Positions 9,991 through 19,052 of a stretch of 20,359 nucleotides of DNA are shown here, piece after piece. The DNA comes from an uncultured Rhodocyclaceae bacterium. GTDB lineage: Bacteria; Pseudomonadota; Gammaproteobacteria; Burkholderiales; Rhodocyclaceae. The stretch covers positions 1 through 20,359 of the forward strand of contig CAJBAP010000322.1 of NCBI GenBank assembly GCA_903950295.1, in the 5' to 3' direction. Below the pieces are notes generated by a model, which did no database searches, had not been told where the DNA came from, and saw only the letters and a program-made list of their open reading frames with translations. Positions within the stretch are counted from its first letter, which is position 1; each line of letters begins with the position of its first letter. A program made the position numbers and the translations under genes.

Positions 9991-10482
9991 ATGACCCGCA
10001 CTGCAGACGACACCGAAGGCGGCTACGCCCAGGAGTTCCTTACCTTCACGCTCGGCCCCGAAGAATACGCGATCGACATTCTCAAGGTGCAGGAGATCCG
10101 CGGTTACGAGAAACCGACGACGATCGCCAATGCGCCGGTGTTCCTCAAGGGGGTGATCAACCTGCGCGGCATCATCGTGCCGATCGTCGATATGCGCATC
10201 AAGTTCAACGTCGGCCAGGCCGACTACACCCAATTCACGGTGGTGATCATCCTCAACGTTGCCTCGCGCGTCGTCGGCATGGTCGTCGATAGCGTCTCGG
10301 ATGTCACCAGCCTGAATGACAACCAGATACGCCCGACACCGGATTTCGCGGCGACGGTCGATACCCAATACATCAACGGCCTCGGCACCCTCGGCGAACG
10401 CATGCTGATCGTCGTCGATATCGAGAAGCTGATGGTTTCACCCGAAATGGCGCTGCTCGACGAACCCGCCGGCAGCGAATGA
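9991..10482 (+). CDS. cheW: Chemotaxis adaptor CheW
   Basis: This protein has 163 residues and a single CheW-like domain: [20 protein letters not shown], then [16 protein letters not shown] and [19 protein letters not shown]. It links MCP receptors to CheA P5 in the chemosensory array. Two ATGs are close together at 9985 and 9991. AGGAG at 9979-9983 leaves one base to the first and seven to the second, so 9991 is chosen. It follows cheA after 19 bases. The C-terminal tail after the fold ([10 protein letters not shown]) is short and acidic. Nothing is unusual in the domain itself. Confidence 0.95.
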   Translation: MTRTADDTEGGYAQEFLTFTLGPEEYAIDILKVQEIRGYEKPTTIANAPVFLKGVINLRGIIVPIVDMRIKFNVGQADYTQFTVVIILNVASRVVGMVVDSVSDVTSLNDNQIRPTPDFAATVDTQYINGLGTLGERMLIVVDIEKLMVSPEMALLDEPAGSE

Positions 10483-10525
10483 TTTTTTAACCACCGCACC
10501 ACCCACCCCACCCAAGGAGATCCCC

Positions 10526-10987
10526 ATGAAGTCACTGTTGCAGAAAATCGCCACCACCCTGTTCTTCGCCGCCTCCCTCGGCCTCGCTGCCGTCCCGGCC
10601 CAAGCCCAGGAAACCCCGACCAAGCTCAACGGCGGCAAGGTCGTGACCGTTGAAGAAGGCAAGAAGGCCCTCGACGGCGGCGCCATGTTCGTCGACACCC
10701 GCGCCGTGCTGAACTTCGGCAAGGGCCACGTGCCGGGTGCCGTCGCCATCGCCTACAAGGAGAAGAGCGACAAGGTCGAGAACTTCGATGCCGCCCAGGA
10801 CCAGTTCGACCTCGCCAAGCTACCAGCCGACAAGGCCAAGGCCATCGTCTTCTACAGCGACGGCCCGACCGGCTGGAAGTCGTACAAGGCCGCCATCCTC
10901 GCCATCAAGGCCGGCTACAAGAACGTGATGTACATGCGCGGCGGCTTCACCGACTGGACCGCCAAGGGCCTGCCGGCCGAGTCCTGA
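10526..10987 (+). CDS. Periplasmic rhodanese-fold protein lacking the catalytic Cys
   Basis: This protein has 153 residues, with a clear Sec signal peptide (LLQKIATTLFFAASLGLAAV, cleavage predicted after AQA at residue 27). The mature part has a rhodanese pattern: FVDTRAVLNFGKGHVPGAV (the usual D-x-R then H-h-P-G-A), then AIVFYSDGPTGWKSYKAA where active rhodaneses have Y-C-x-x-G, and a final GYKNVMYMRGGFTDWTAKGL. The active-site Cys is replaced by Ser111, so sulfurtransferase activity is not expected. The start has AAGGAGA at 10514-10520. It lies 43 bases after cheW and 48 before the MCP gene, inside the che operon. A non-enzymatic periplasmic protein next to a receptor gene could be a ligand-binding or redox accessory for that receptor. 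This is inferred from position only. Confidence 0.88.
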   Translation: MKSLLQKIATTLFFAASLGLAAVPAQAQETPTKLNGGKVVTVEEGKKALDGGAMFVDTRAVLNFGKGHVPGAVAIAYKEKSDKVENFDAAQDQFDLAKLPADKAKAIVFYSDGPTGWKSYKAAILAIKAGYKNVMYMRGGFTDWTAKGLPAES

Positions 10988-11035
10988 TCCACGCCTTTCC
11001 CCGCTTTTATTCAGTTCAATCCTCTGGAGATTTTC

Positions 11036-13354
11036 ATGAACGTAACCACACTGCGTTCGCGCCTCATGCTGGCCGCCGCCTTCATTGTCGCGCTGGTGCT
11101 GGCGATGTCCCTCACCAGCTTTTTCGGCCAGCGTGCCCTCGAGAAAAGCGCCGATACGGTCGCCCGGATGGAAGCGGGGAACGTGCTGCTGCAGAAGCTG
11201 TTGCGCGGCCTCAACGAAGTAATCGTCACCGAGGGATCCTCGGCTTCGATCAAGCTCACCACCACCAGCCTGGCCGAATTCCAGAAGCTGGCCGGTGAAT
11301 TGAACGCGCAGGGCGTCGCCATGGCCGGGGTCGATGCGGCCTGGCGCGAACTGTCCGCCGATGTCGATAAATTCCTCAAGCTCGGCAAGTTCGGCACCGG
11401 CGAGGACGAATCGATGCTCGCCTTCGGCAAGCTCAACACCCGCGCCGAAAAAGTCGTCGGCCAGATCGACAAGATCCAGGCAAGCATGAACGAGGAAGCC
11501 AGCGCCCTCGCCGGCAAGGTGCATCTTGTCCAGGGCGCGATGGTGCTGATCGGCCTCGCGCTGCTCGCCGGCGTCGGCATCTTCATTTATCGCGGCGTGT
11601 ATGGTGCGATCGGCGGCGAACCCGCCCTCGTCGCCGGCATCGCCGAACGCATTGCCGCCGGCGACCTGAATACCGCGCTGCCTGAAACGAAAGGCCCCAC
11701 GGTCGGCATCATGGCGGCGATGCGGCAGATGCATGGCAACCTCAAGGCGCGCATCGAAGCTGACCAGCGCGCGGCCGACGAAATGCTGCGCATCAAGATC
11801 GCCCTCGACAATGTCTCGACCGGCGTGATGATCACCGATGCGGAGCGCACGGTGATCTACGCCAACAACGCCGTTCTGAAGCTGCTGCAGGAAGCGGAAA
11901 CCGATATCCGCCGCGACCTGCCGTCGTTCAACGCGGCGAACGTGGTCGGTTCCAGCATCGACCAGTTCCACCAGAATCCCCAGCACCAGGCGGCCATGAT
12001 CGCCAAGCTGAACAATACGCATACTGCCAGTTTCGTCGTCGGCGGCCATCACATGGTGGTGACGGCAAGCCCGGTGATCAACACACGCGGCGAACGCCTT
12101 GGTGCGGTAGCCGAATGGCGCGACCGCTCCGGCGAGGTCGCCATCGAGAACGAGGTCGCTGACATCGTCAGCGCCGCCACCCTGGGCGATCTGTCGCAGC
12201 GCCTGGCCATCGACGGCAAGAGCGGTTTCTTCGCCTCCTTGTCCCAGGGCCTCAACCAGCTGCTGGACAACACGCAGAAGTCGCTCGAGGCCACCTCCGC
12301 CGTACTCGGCCGCGTTGCCCTGGGCGATCTGACGCAAACCATCGATGCCGACTTCGGCGGTATCTTCGGCAAGCTCCGGGACGACACCAATGCCACCATC
12401 GAGCGGCTGCGCGAAGTGGTCGGCCAGATCAAGGACGCATCGGATGCCATCAACACGGCGTCGCAGGAAATCGCCGCCGGCAACAGCAACCTGTCGAGCC
12501 GTACCGAGCAGCAGGCCTCGTCGCTCGAGGAAACCTCTTCCTCGATGGAGGAACTCAACGCCACCGTCAAGCAGAACGCTGAAAATGCGCGCCAGGCCAA
12601 CGAACTGACCCGCAGTTCCAACGATATCGCCACCCGCGGCGGCCAGATGGTGAAGCAGGTCGTCAGCACGATGAACGGCATCCAGGACAGTTCGAAGAAG
12701 ATCGCCGACATCATTGGCGTGATCGACTCGATCGCCTTCCAGACCAATATCCTCGCCCTCAATGCCGCGGTCGAGGCCGCCCGTGCCGGCGAGCAGGGCC
12801 GCGGTTTCGCCGTTGTCGCCACCGAGGTCAGGAATCTTGCCCAGCGTTCGGCCACTGCCGCCAAGGAAATCAAGGAACTCATCGCCGAATCGGTCGGCAA
12901 GGTGGACAGCGGCGCCCGCCTGGTCGATCAGGCCGGCAATACCATGGACGACGTGGTGTCCAGCTTCCAGCAGGTGGCGAGCCTCGTTACCGAAATCACC
13001 AACGCCAGCCGCGAGCAGAGCTCGGGCATCGAACAGGTCACGCAGGCCGTCGGCCAGATGGACGAAGTGACGCAGCAGAACGCCGCGCTGGTGGAAGAAG
13101 CCGCCGCGGCCGCGGAGAGTCTGGAAGAGCAGGCACGTTCCCTGGTGCAGTCGGTCTCCATGTTCAAGCTGAGCGAGGATACCGGCCGGACCGGCGGCAG
13201 CACGCTGCCCGGCCGCCCGCTGCGCGATGCCACACCGCGGGCCCTGCCCAACCGTCCCCAAAAAGTCGGCGCTGGCAGGACGGCGCGCAGCAGCCTGGCC
13301 AAGGCAACACCCACCCTCTTGCTGGACGATGAAGAAACATGGGCCGAATTTTGA
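11036..13354 (+). CDS. Methyl-accepting chemotaxis protein with cytoplasmic PAS and CheR-type tail
   Basis: This receptor has 772 residues. TM1 lies about 10-30, a helical periplasmic domain about 31-165 resembles four-helix-bundle sensors, and TM2 about 168-188 is followed by a HAMP-like segment (GDLNTAL). A PAS domain follows at about 255-365 ([20 protein letters not shown]). Two more HAMP-like stretches then carry GDLSQRL and GDLTQTI. The MA signalling hairpin has its conserved tip around 568-600 ([20 protein letters not shown]). The C-terminus is a 55-residue Arg/Pro/Gly-rich tail ending in TWAEF, which fits the xWxxF pentapeptide that tethers CheR/CheB. Start: ATG after CTGGAGA. It is the only receptor in the window and its gene sits with cheA and cheW, so it probably feeds this array. 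Signals may enter through the periplasmic domain, the PAS domain, or both. Confidence 0.95.
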   Translation: MNVTTLRSRLMLAAAFIVALVLAMSLTSFFGQRALEKSADTVARMEAGNVLLQKLLRGLNEVIVTEGSSASIKLTTTSLAEFQKLAGELNAQGVAMAGVDAAWRELSADVDKFLKLGKFGTGEDESMLAFGKLNTRAEKVVGQIDKIQASMNEEASALAGKVHLVQGAMVLIGLALLAGVGIFIYRGVYGAIGGEPALVAGIAERIAAGDLNTALPETKGPTVGIMAAMRQMHGNLKARIEADQRAADEMLRIKIALDNVSTGVMITDAERTVIYANNAVLKLLQEAETDIRRDLPSFNAANVVGSSIDQFHQNPQHQAAMIAKLNNTHTASFVVGGHHMVVTASPVINTRGERLGAVAEWRDRSGEVAIENEVADIVSAATLGDLSQRLAIDGKSGFFASLSQGLNQLLDNTQKSLEATSAVLGRVALGDLTQTIDADFGGIFGKLRDDTNATIERLREVVGQIKDASDAINTASQEIAAGNSNLSSRTEQQASSLEETSSSMEELNATVKQNAENARQANELTRSSNDIATRGGQMVKQVVSTMNGIQDSSKKIADIIGVIDSIAFQTNILALNAAVEAARAGEQGRGFAVVATEVRNLAQRSATAAKEIKELIAESVGKVDSGARLVDQAGNTMDDVVSSFQQVASLVTEITNASREQSSGIEQVTQAVGQMDEVTQQNAALVEEAAAAAESLEEQARSLVQSVSMFKLSEDTGRTGGSTLPGRPLRDATPRALPNRPQKVGAGRTARSSLAKATPTLLLDDEETWAEF

Positions 13355-13374
13355 GCGTGAATGGGACGCAGATC

Positions 13375-13713
13375 ATGACAACCAATACAGCCATGGCGGC
13401 CAAGCTGGAATTCTGTTCCGACCGCGCAGTGATTCGCCTGCGCGGCCAGTTCGACTTTCCCAGTCGCAACACGCTATCCGAAAGTCTGGCCAAAGCCATT
13501 GCCAGGCCGACGATCAAACACATCGAGATCGACCTGCGCGAGGTCAGTTACATCGACAGCTCCGGGCTCGGCCAACTCCTGCTGGCACAGGACAAGGCCG
13601 ACAAGGTCAAGAAGCGCATCTCGCTGGCCAATCCGCATGGCAGGGTCAAGGAGATTCTGGCGGTCACACAGTTCAATCAGCGCTTCACGATCACTCCCCC
13701 ATTCGAAAGCTAG
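13375..13713 (+). CDS. STAS-domain protein (anti-sigma-factor-antagonist-like)
   Basis: This protein has 112 residues from ATG 13375, with GGGA eight bases upstream. GTG 13357 and an ATG at 13339 inside the MCP gene are in-frame alternatives but less likely. The whole protein is a STAS fold: AVIRLRGQFDFPSRNTL at the N-terminus, then IEIDLREVSYIDSSGLGQLL with the phosphorylatable region Asp61-Ser62-Ser63. Proteins such as SpoIIAA or RsbV are switched by Ser phosphorylation through an RsbW-type kinase and a PP2C phosphatase. Neither partner is seen here. The gene starts 20 bases after the MCP gene, so it belongs to the che operon. It may be an output switch of the array, with the receiver proteins downstream as controllers; this is inferred. 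Confidence 0.9.
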   Translation: MTTNTAMAAKLEFCSDRAVIRLRGQFDFPSRNTLSESLAKAIARPTIKHIEIDLREVSYIDSSGLGQLLLAQDKADKVKKRISLANPHGRVKEILAVTQFNQRFTITPPFES

Positions 13714-13829
13714 GCCGACTCGTCCCCCTTATCCGGTGACGCCCATGCCGCAACATGCGCTGCGCTGTTGATGGTGCCGACAAGTCCCGCCACTTAACAT
13801 CTTTCCGCCTGTTACGACTGGACACTTTC

Positions 13830-14990
13830 ATGGACGATTTCGAAACCCCAAACGTCACCGGCCTGATCCTGGTGGTTGACGATTCCCCGCAGGCACTCAT
13901 TGCCCATCGCACGCTGCTCGCCCGCCAGTTCGACGTCATCACCGCCGAAAACGGCGAGCAGGCCCTGGAACTTTGTCACCAGCGCACGCCTGATCTGATC
14001 CTGCTCGACATCGAGATGGCCGGCATGGACGGCATCGAGGTCTGCCGCCGGCTGCGCGAGTGGGCAACCATCCCGATCATCTTCGCCACCGCGCACGAAG
14101 GCATCATGGAGCACATCCAGGCCTACGATGCCGGTGGCGACGATCTGCTGATCAAGCCGGTGAAAGCCGAAATCCTGCTGCGCAAGGTCACCCGCGCCAT
14201 CGTCCGGCACCGCAAGGCCGTCCAGCTCGACGAGGAAAAGGATTCGCTGCAGAAAATGGCGATGAGTTTCCTGTCGACCATGGGCCAGAACGGCGCGCTG
14301 CTGAGCTTCATGCGCGCCAGCGTCGGGTGCCGGAGCCACACCGCCCTCGCCGAGAACCTGCTGGCGACCACCCGCGAACTGGGCGTGACATGCAGCATCA
14401 TGATCCGCCACAACGGCGGCCGGACGATCGTCACGGCCAGCGGCGAGCCCACCCCGATTGAGATTTCGATCCTCGAGCAGGCCACCGGAATGGGCCGGTT
14501 GTTCCAGTTCCGCCAGCGGCTGGTCGTCAATTACGATCGTGTGTCGATCATCATCGCCGACATGCCGGCCGAGAGCGAGGATGCCGACCGTGCCGGCCAG
14601 CTGCGCGACAACATCGCCATCCTTGCCGAAGCGGCAGAAGCACTGTGCGACAACGTCGACATGCGCCTCGAATCGATGGCGCGCGCGGAGCAGTTGCAGC
14701 TGGCCCTCGGCAGCGCGACGACCGGCATCCGTTCGGTACGTCGCAAATACCTCGCCACGGTCGCCGACGTGCGCATGATCCTCAGCCAACTCGAGGACAA
14801 GGTCGTCCAGCGGTTTACCTGGCTCGGCATCAGCCATGAACAGGAAGCCGACATCGGCGGCGAAATCGACCGTTCGGTCCGCAGCGCGCTCGAGCTGCTC
14901 TCGGAAGGGAGCGACTTCGACCAGGAGCTTGACCACGTTTTCGATGCGCTCAGGGGCGGTGAGACCGCCAACGAACCAGAGCTTTTTTGA
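13830..14990 (+). CDS. Response regulator with unrecognised C-terminal output domain (paralog A)
   Basis: This protein has 386 residues. ATG 13830 is chosen because it starts directly before the receiver; the frame is open back to an ATG at 13755. The receiver (about 10-130) is complete: Asp17-Asp18, acceptor Asp60 (LILLDIEMAGMDG), Thr87 and Lys109 (LIKPVK). The remaining ~250 residues match no family I recognise. They contain STMGQNGALLSFMRASVGC (149-167), a beta-rich part with RLVVNYDRVSIIIADMP (230-246), RDNIAILAE (259-267), then long helices to an acidic tail. The same domain, with matching landmarks, is in the protein at 15855-16988. The central part has a GAF-like alternation of strands and a closing helix, but this is a guess. 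A 116-bp gap precedes it, the largest inside the operon; no clear promoter or terminator was seen there. Confidence 0.9.
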   Translation: MDDFETPNVTGLILVVDDSPQALIAHRTLLARQFDVITAENGEQALELCHQRTPDLILLDIEMAGMDGIEVCRRLREWATIPIIFATAHEGIMEHIQAYDAGGDDLLIKPVKAEILLRKVTRAIVRHRKAVQLDEEKDSLQKMAMSFLSTMGQNGALLSFMRASVGCRSHTALAENLLATTRELGVTCSIMIRHNGGRTIVTASGEPTPIEISILEQATGMGRLFQFRQRLVVNYDRVSIIIADMPAESEDADRAGQLRDNIAILAEAAEALCDNVDMRLESMARAEQLQLALGSATTGIRSVRRKYLATVADVRMILSQLEDKVVQRFTWLGISHEQEADIGGEIDRSVRSALELLSEGSDFDQELDHVFDALRGGETANEPELF

Positions 14991-15017
14991 CCGGCCAGCA
15001 TATTCCAGGAGTCAATC

Positions 15018-15821
15018 GTGTCTTTCGACATCAGCGTATTACCCATCAAGCTGGTCGAGCCATCCGCTGTTCAGGCCAAGGCCATCAGTGCGATGCTCGC
15101 CAAGCTCGGCGCGCGCAACGTGCAGCGCTACGAGAGCGGCGCATCGCTGCTGGCCAGCGATCTCATCGAACCCCGGGCGCTGGTCATCAGCGCGCTTTAC
15201 CTGCCGGACATGACGGGCACCGAACTGGTCCAGCGCATGCGATCAACGGATCATTTCCAGCACACGCCGTTCATCCTCATCTCGAGCGAGACCCGGGCAC
15301 AAATGCTCGAGCCCGTGCGCCAGGCCGGGGTGTGCGGGCTGCTGCCGAAGCCCTTTTCTGAAAAGCAGCTCAATGCCGTTCTGCGAGCCACGCTGGACTA
15401 CCTGGATGACACGCCCGACTTCGAAATCGGCAGCCTCGACCTCGCCGCCATTCGCGTCCTGCTGGTCGACGACAGCCCTTCGCACCGGCGTTTCATGCGG
15501 CGGACGCTGGAAAATCTGGGCATTACCCGTTTCGTCGAGGCGGAGGGCGGACTACATGCAATCCCGATCATCAACGAGACGCCCTTCGATCTCATCATCA
15601 CCGACTACAACATGCCGGACCTCGACGGCAAATGCCTCATCGAATACATCCGCAATAGTTCATGGCAAGCTTCGGTGCCCGTGCTGATGGTCACCAGCGA
15701 ATCCAATGCACAGCGACTGGCCGGAGTCGAGGAGGCCGGCGTCTCCGGCATTTGCGACAAACCCTTCGCACCCGCCGTGGTGCGCCAGATCCTCGAACGC
15801 ATCCTCACCCTGAACGCCTGA
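15018..15821 (+). CDS. Dual-receiver protein, first receiver lacks the acceptor Asp
   Basis: This protein has 267 residues and two receivers in tandem with no other domain. The GTG start is supported by AGGAG at 15007-15011, six bases upstream. In receiver 1 the acceptor position in LVISALYLPDMTG is Ala59. The acidic pair is reduced to Glu14 (KLVEPS), while the Lys (LLPKPF) remains, so it cannot be phosphorylated in the usual way. Receiver 2 (from about 147) is canonical: Asp151-Asp152 (VLLVDDSPSHRRF), acceptor Asp196 (IITDYNMPDLDG), VTSES and Lys in CDKPF. The first domain probably serves for binding or dimerisation and the second receives phosphate. It lies between the two REC plus unknown-domain paralogs, 27 and 33 bases from each, which suggests that the three work together. 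Confidence 0.92.
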   Translation: MSFDISVLPIKLVEPSAVQAKAISAMLAKLGARNVQRYESGASLLASDLIEPRALVISALYLPDMTGTELVQRMRSTDHFQHTPFILISSETRAQMLEPVRQAGVCGLLPKPFSEKQLNAVLRATLDYLDDTPDFEIGSLDLAAIRVLLVDDSPSHRRFMRRTLENLGITRFVEAEGGLHAIPIINETPFDLIITDYNMPDLDGKCLIEYIRNSSWQASVPVLMVTSESNAQRLAGVEEAGVSGICDKPFAPAVVRQILERILTLNA

Positions 15822-15854
15822 CAAACTCACTTAACGCAACCCGGATCAAACATC

Positions 15855-16988
15855 ATGGCCGAAAAACTCTTCGCCTATCTCGTCAGCGCCGACGAGCCCT
15901 TTCTCGCCGCCCACAAGGAAAGCCTGTCCGGCTTGCTGGATCTGAATGTCTTCCGCACCACCGACGACTGCCGCGCCGCTCTCTCCACACGGCGCCCTGA
16001 TCTGGTAATCATCGACACCGGCCTGCCCGAAGACAGCGGCTTCCTGCTGCACCGCGAGTTGCGTGACGATTTTGACCTCTCCGACCTGTTCCAGTTGCTG
16101 CTGTGCGCGGATGACGATGTCGATCGCGAAGGCTTCGACGCCGACGACCAGTTGATCAAGCCGGTCGGCACCCCGACCCTGCTGCGCAAGCTGGCCCAGA
16201 TCGCCAAGGTGTTCGCCGACAAGGCGGCCAGCCGCGAGCAGATGGCCTACGCACAGAACGTCGCGTTCACTTCCATGTCGGCCATGGGGGAGCTGGGTGT
16301 CGTGATGCAGTTCCTCTCCAAGAGTTTCGGCTGCGACAACATCCAGGCGGTTGCGGCGCTGGCCCTCGAATCCTTGCGCCAGTACGAACTTGAAGGTGCG
16401 GTTTACCTGATCTGGGAAGGCGACAGCCTGGCCCGGTCCACAACCGGCGGCGGATTGCCGGAGGATCAGCGCACGCTGATCGAGCAGCGGCGTACGCTCG
16501 GACGCATCCTCGAAATCGATCGGAACATGGTGGTCAATTTCGATCATGTCACGGTGCTGACCACCAACCTTCCGGAGGATGATCCGCAGCGCCTCGGCCG
16601 CATTCGCGACAACATCGCCACGCTCGCCGAGGGCATCGAATCGCGCATCCAGGGCCTGTTGCTCGAACACGACAACGTGCTGAAACAGCAGGGTATCCGC
16701 TATGCCGCCTGGGAGATTCGCGATTCGGTCAAAAATCTGGAAGCACGACAACTGAACGATCTGTCGATCACGCGTGAGCTGATCAACAAGGTCATCGACG
16801 AATTCGAGGATGCCTTCCTCCACATGGGTATGCTGCCCGAAATCGAGAACCAGTTGATCGGGGAGCTGGTGGAGCTGCGCCGCAAGATCGCAAATATTGT
16901 CGGACAACCCGGTGAGGTACATGAGAAACTCAAAACCGTGATCGCCGCACTCGAAACGATGGCAGGCAATGTCGGCATGCCGGAATAG
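15855..16988 (+). CDS. Response regulator with unrecognised C-terminal output domain (paralog B)
   Basis: This protein has 377 residues. The receiver (about 4-120) has Asp13-Glu14, acceptor Asp54 ([13 protein letters not shown]) and Lys102 (LIKPVG). The Thr/Ser position is Cys84 (LLLCADD), which may slow or alter switching. The C-terminal ~250 residues match the protein at 13830-14990: [19 protein letters not shown] (142-160) against 149-167 there, [17 protein letters not shown] (224-240) against 230-246, and RDNIATLAE (251-259) against 259-267. The rest is mainly helical with heptad-like spacing ([18 protein letters not shown]). The ribosome site is weak (CCGGAT), so it may rely on coupling with the upstream gene 33 bases away. 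The function of the shared domain is unknown. Confidence 0.9.
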   Translation: MAEKLFAYLVSADEPFLAAHKESLSGLLDLNVFRTTDDCRAALSTRRPDLVIIDTGLPEDSGFLLHRELRDDFDLSDLFQLLLCADDDVDREGFDADDQLIKPVGTPTLLRKLAQIAKVFADKAASREQMAYAQNVAFTSMSAMGELGVVMQFLSKSFGCDNIQAVAALALESLRQYELEGAVYLIWEGDSLARSTTGGGLPEDQRTLIEQRRTLGRILEIDRNMVVNFDHVTVLTTNLPEDDPQRLGRIRDNIATLAEGIESRIQGLLLEHDNVLKQQGIRYAAWEIRDSVKNLEARQLNDLSITRELINKVIDEFEDAFLHMGMLPEIENQLIGELVELRRKIANIVGQPGEVHEKLKTVIAALETMAGNVGMPE

Positions 16989-17010
16989 GAAAACGGATGA
17001 GGGGTCGCCA

Positions 17011-18870
17011 ATGAAGCTCACCTGGCATGAGGTTTATGTTCGCTACAACCTGCAGGCCTTTGCGACCATCGGTCTGATCGCGCTCGGTCTCGGCCTGCTG
17101 ATGACCCTGCGCTTCGTGGAGGAGAACGCCCACCAGAACGAGTTGCAGACGAGCGAGGCGACCAACAAGACGATCACCGAAATATTCGTCGGCGAGGTTT
17201 GGCCCGATATCAGATCGCAGCTTCCGCACGAGGGGCGCGACTTCGCGGTTGCACGGGGCAATGCAAACCTGCCCGCCATCGAGCAGCGCATCCGGAATTT
17301 CACCCACCACACCAACATCGTCAAGCTCAAGATCATGAATCGGGACGGCCTGACGGTGTACTCCTCGGAGCCCCGGCAGATCGGCGAGGACAAGTCGGAC
17401 AATCCCGGTTTCAGGAATGCATTGAAAGGAATGCCGGCCAGCGAAATCACCTTTCGGGGCAGCTTCAATTCCTTCGACGGCGAAATTCACGACCGCAACC
17501 TGGTGTCAACCTATCTGCCCGTCAGGCCGGAAGACAGCATCGAAGCCGTGGTGGAAATCTATACCGACCGCACCGCCTCGATTGCACGTACCGAACAGGA
17601 TTTTCACCAGCTGCGCCTGAAGCTGATACCCGTTACCCTTGGCGTACTGATAGTGATGTTGCTCTTCGTCCGCCAGGCCGATGTAATCCGGCGCAGGCAT
17701 GAGCAGTCGCTGGTCCTGCTTGCCGAGGAAAGCGCTGAGGCGCGCATGGCGGCCGAACGGGCCACGGCTACCAAGTCGCAGTTTCTGGCCACGATGAGTC
17801 ACGAGATCCGCACGCCGATGAATGGCGTGATCGGCATGACACAGCTATTGCTCGATACGCAACTCAACGACGAGCAGCGCGCGCTGGCCAAGGATGTGTC
17901 GCTTTCGGCCGAACTGCTGCTGACAATCATCAATGACATTCTCGATTTTTCGAAGATCGAGGCCGGCCGCATGGAGTTCGAATCGCGGCCGTTTTCGTTC
18001 TCCCGCATTACCGACCGCGTCTATTCCCTGCTGGCCCTGCGCGCCCGCGAGAAAGGCATTGGCATTGAACTGGCGATGCCGTCCGAAACCAACAGCTGGT
18101 TCCTGGGCGACGAAACGCGCATTCACCAGGTGCTGCTCAATCTTGCCGGCAACGCCGTGAAATTCACCCAGGAAGGCAAGGTAACCATTGCAACCGCCCG
18201 CTCGGCAGAGGGCGTGCGCATCGAGGTGCGCGACACGGGCATCGGCATCGCCCCCGAGGCACGTGAGCGGCTGTTCAACGATTTCAGCCAGGTGGATGCT
18301 TCGACGACCCGGAAATTCGGCGGTACCGGTCTCGGTCTGGCAATCAGCAAGCGGCTGGTGGAAGGCATGCACGGCCGCATTGGCGTGGAAAGCGAGCCGG
18401 GCAAGGGGAGCTGCTTCTGGTTTGAACTTCCCTTGCAAGCGACGGCCGAACCGGCCGAGAGCATCGAGCCGTTGCCGTCGCTCGGCCCCAAGCCCCCCCA
18501 GAGCCATCGCCTGCTGCTCGTCGAGGACAACCCGATCAACCAGAAGCTGGCACTGACCCTGCTCGACCGCCTCGGTTTTGAAACCACACTCGCCGAAAAC
18601 GGCCTGCAGGCGGTTGCCGCGGCAGGCAAGGAATCCTTCGGGCTGATCCTGATGGACATGCAGATGCCCGAACTGGACGGCATCGAGGCTACCCGGCGCA
18701 TCCGTGCCGGAGGCGGGCCGAATGCCACGGTGCCGATCATCGCGCTGACGGCCAATGCGATGCAGTCGGACCGCGATGCCTGCCGCGAGGCAGGGATGAA
18801 TGATTTTCTCTCCAAGCCATTTTCGAAATCCGATCTTGCAGCCAGTCTTGGCCGCTGGCTAACGGAGTAA
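17011..18870 (+). CDS. Membrane-bound hybrid histidine kinase (HisKA-HATPase-REC)
   Basis: This kinase has 619 residues. The frame is open from an ATG at 16969 inside the previous gene, but ATG 17011, with GAGGGG six bases upstream, leads straight into TM1 and is preferred. TM1 lies about 14-33, a periplasmic sensor about 34-203 looks like a dCache/sCache-type extracytoplasmic domain ([16 protein letters not shown]), and TM2 about 204-222 follows. A short coiled coil leads to HisKA with His264 ([14 protein letters not shown]), HATPase_c about 360-480 ([15 protein letters not shown]) and REC about 507-619 with Asp549 ([11 protein letters not shown]) and SKPFSKSD. There is no HPt, unlike the two kinases at the left. 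It is the last gene of the operon, 22 bases after paralog B, and may phosphorylate the receiver proteins encoded upstream. Confidence 0.94.
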   Translation: MKLTWHEVYVRYNLQAFATIGLIALGLGLLMTLRFVEENAHQNELQTSEATNKTITEIFVGEVWPDIRSQLPHEGRDFAVARGNANLPAIEQRIRNFTHHTNIVKLKIMNRDGLTVYSSEPRQIGEDKSDNPGFRNALKGMPASEITFRGSFNSFDGEIHDRNLVSTYLPVRPEDSIEAVVEIYTDRTASIARTEQDFHQLRLKLIPVTLGVLIVMLLFVRQADVIRRRHEQSLVLLAEESAEARMAAERATATKSQFLATMSHEIRTPMNGVIGMTQLLLDTQLNDEQRALAKDVSLSAELLLTIINDILDFSKIEAGRMEFESRPFSFSRITDRVYSLLALRAREKGIGIELAMPSETNSWFLGDETRIHQVLLNLAGNAVKFTQEGKVTIATARSAEGVRIEVRDTGIGIAPEARERLFNDFSQVDASTTRKFGGTGLGLAISKRLVEGMHGRIGVESEPGKGSCFWFELPLQATAEPAESIEPLPSLGPKPPQSHRLLLVEDNPINQKLALTLLDRLGFETTLAENGLQAVAAAGKESFGLILMDMQMPELDGIEATRRIRAGGGPNATVPIIALTANAMQSDRDACREAGMNDFLSKPFSKSDLAASLGRWLTE

Positions 18871-18935
18871 ATAGAACTTTTTGATAAAATTCGAAAGAAC
18901 ATACAAGAACGACTTGCCGGATCCAGCAACATCAT
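18871..18935 (+). other. AT-rich spacer after the operon
   Basis: This is a 65-bp gap, more AT-rich than its surroundings. TAAAAT at 18885-18890 resembles a sigma-70 -10 box, but no good -35 box lies 16-18 bases upstream. No terminator stem with a T-run was found for the kinase gene. It may hold the promoter of the interrupted small frame that follows. Confidence 0.3.
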
Positions 18936-18992
18936 ATGCTAAAACGCGAATTCTGCACCACCCGTGAAGCAGCCTGTCGCGAGTTAATGAGT
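18936..18992 (+). pseudogene. 5' fragment of a probable helix-turn-helix gene cut by the IS
   Basis: ATG 18936 opens a frame reading MLKREFCTTREAACRELMS before the IS end; it then runs into the IS and stops at TAG 19005-19007. The stretch FCTTREAA resembles the start of excisionase/MerR-like helix-turn-helix domains that in betaproteobacteria are often fused to receiver domains, which would fit a signalling neighbourhood. Only 19 native codons are present, the ribosome site is weak, and the continuation is not visible to the right of the IS, so the call is tentative. Confidence 0.4.
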
Positions 18993-19023
18993 TGTCCGGT
19001 TCTGTAGCACGTTATCTGTCCGG
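18993..19023 (+). repeat. IS left terminal inverted repeat
   Basis: The outer TGTCCGG (18993-18999) is followed by TCTGTAGCA (19001-19009) and an inner TGTCCGG at 19017-19023. It pairs with 20310-20340. Confidence 0.85.
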
Positions 19024-19052
19024 TCGTCATAGTGTCCCGAAGGGGGTGCGAG

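Noticed and set aside
10820..13261. Open frame of 813 codons on the - strand opposite the MCP gene
   Set aside because: It is a by-product of high GC at third positions of the MCP gene; its translation is low-complexity without recognisable domains, whereas the + strand frame is a full MCP.
13714..13829. Separate small gene or promoter in the 116-bp gap after the STAS gene
   Set aside because: No convincing ribosome site, codon pattern or -35/-10 pair was found; an ATG at 13755 only extends the following gene with Cys/Arg-rich residues unlike a receiver N-terminus.
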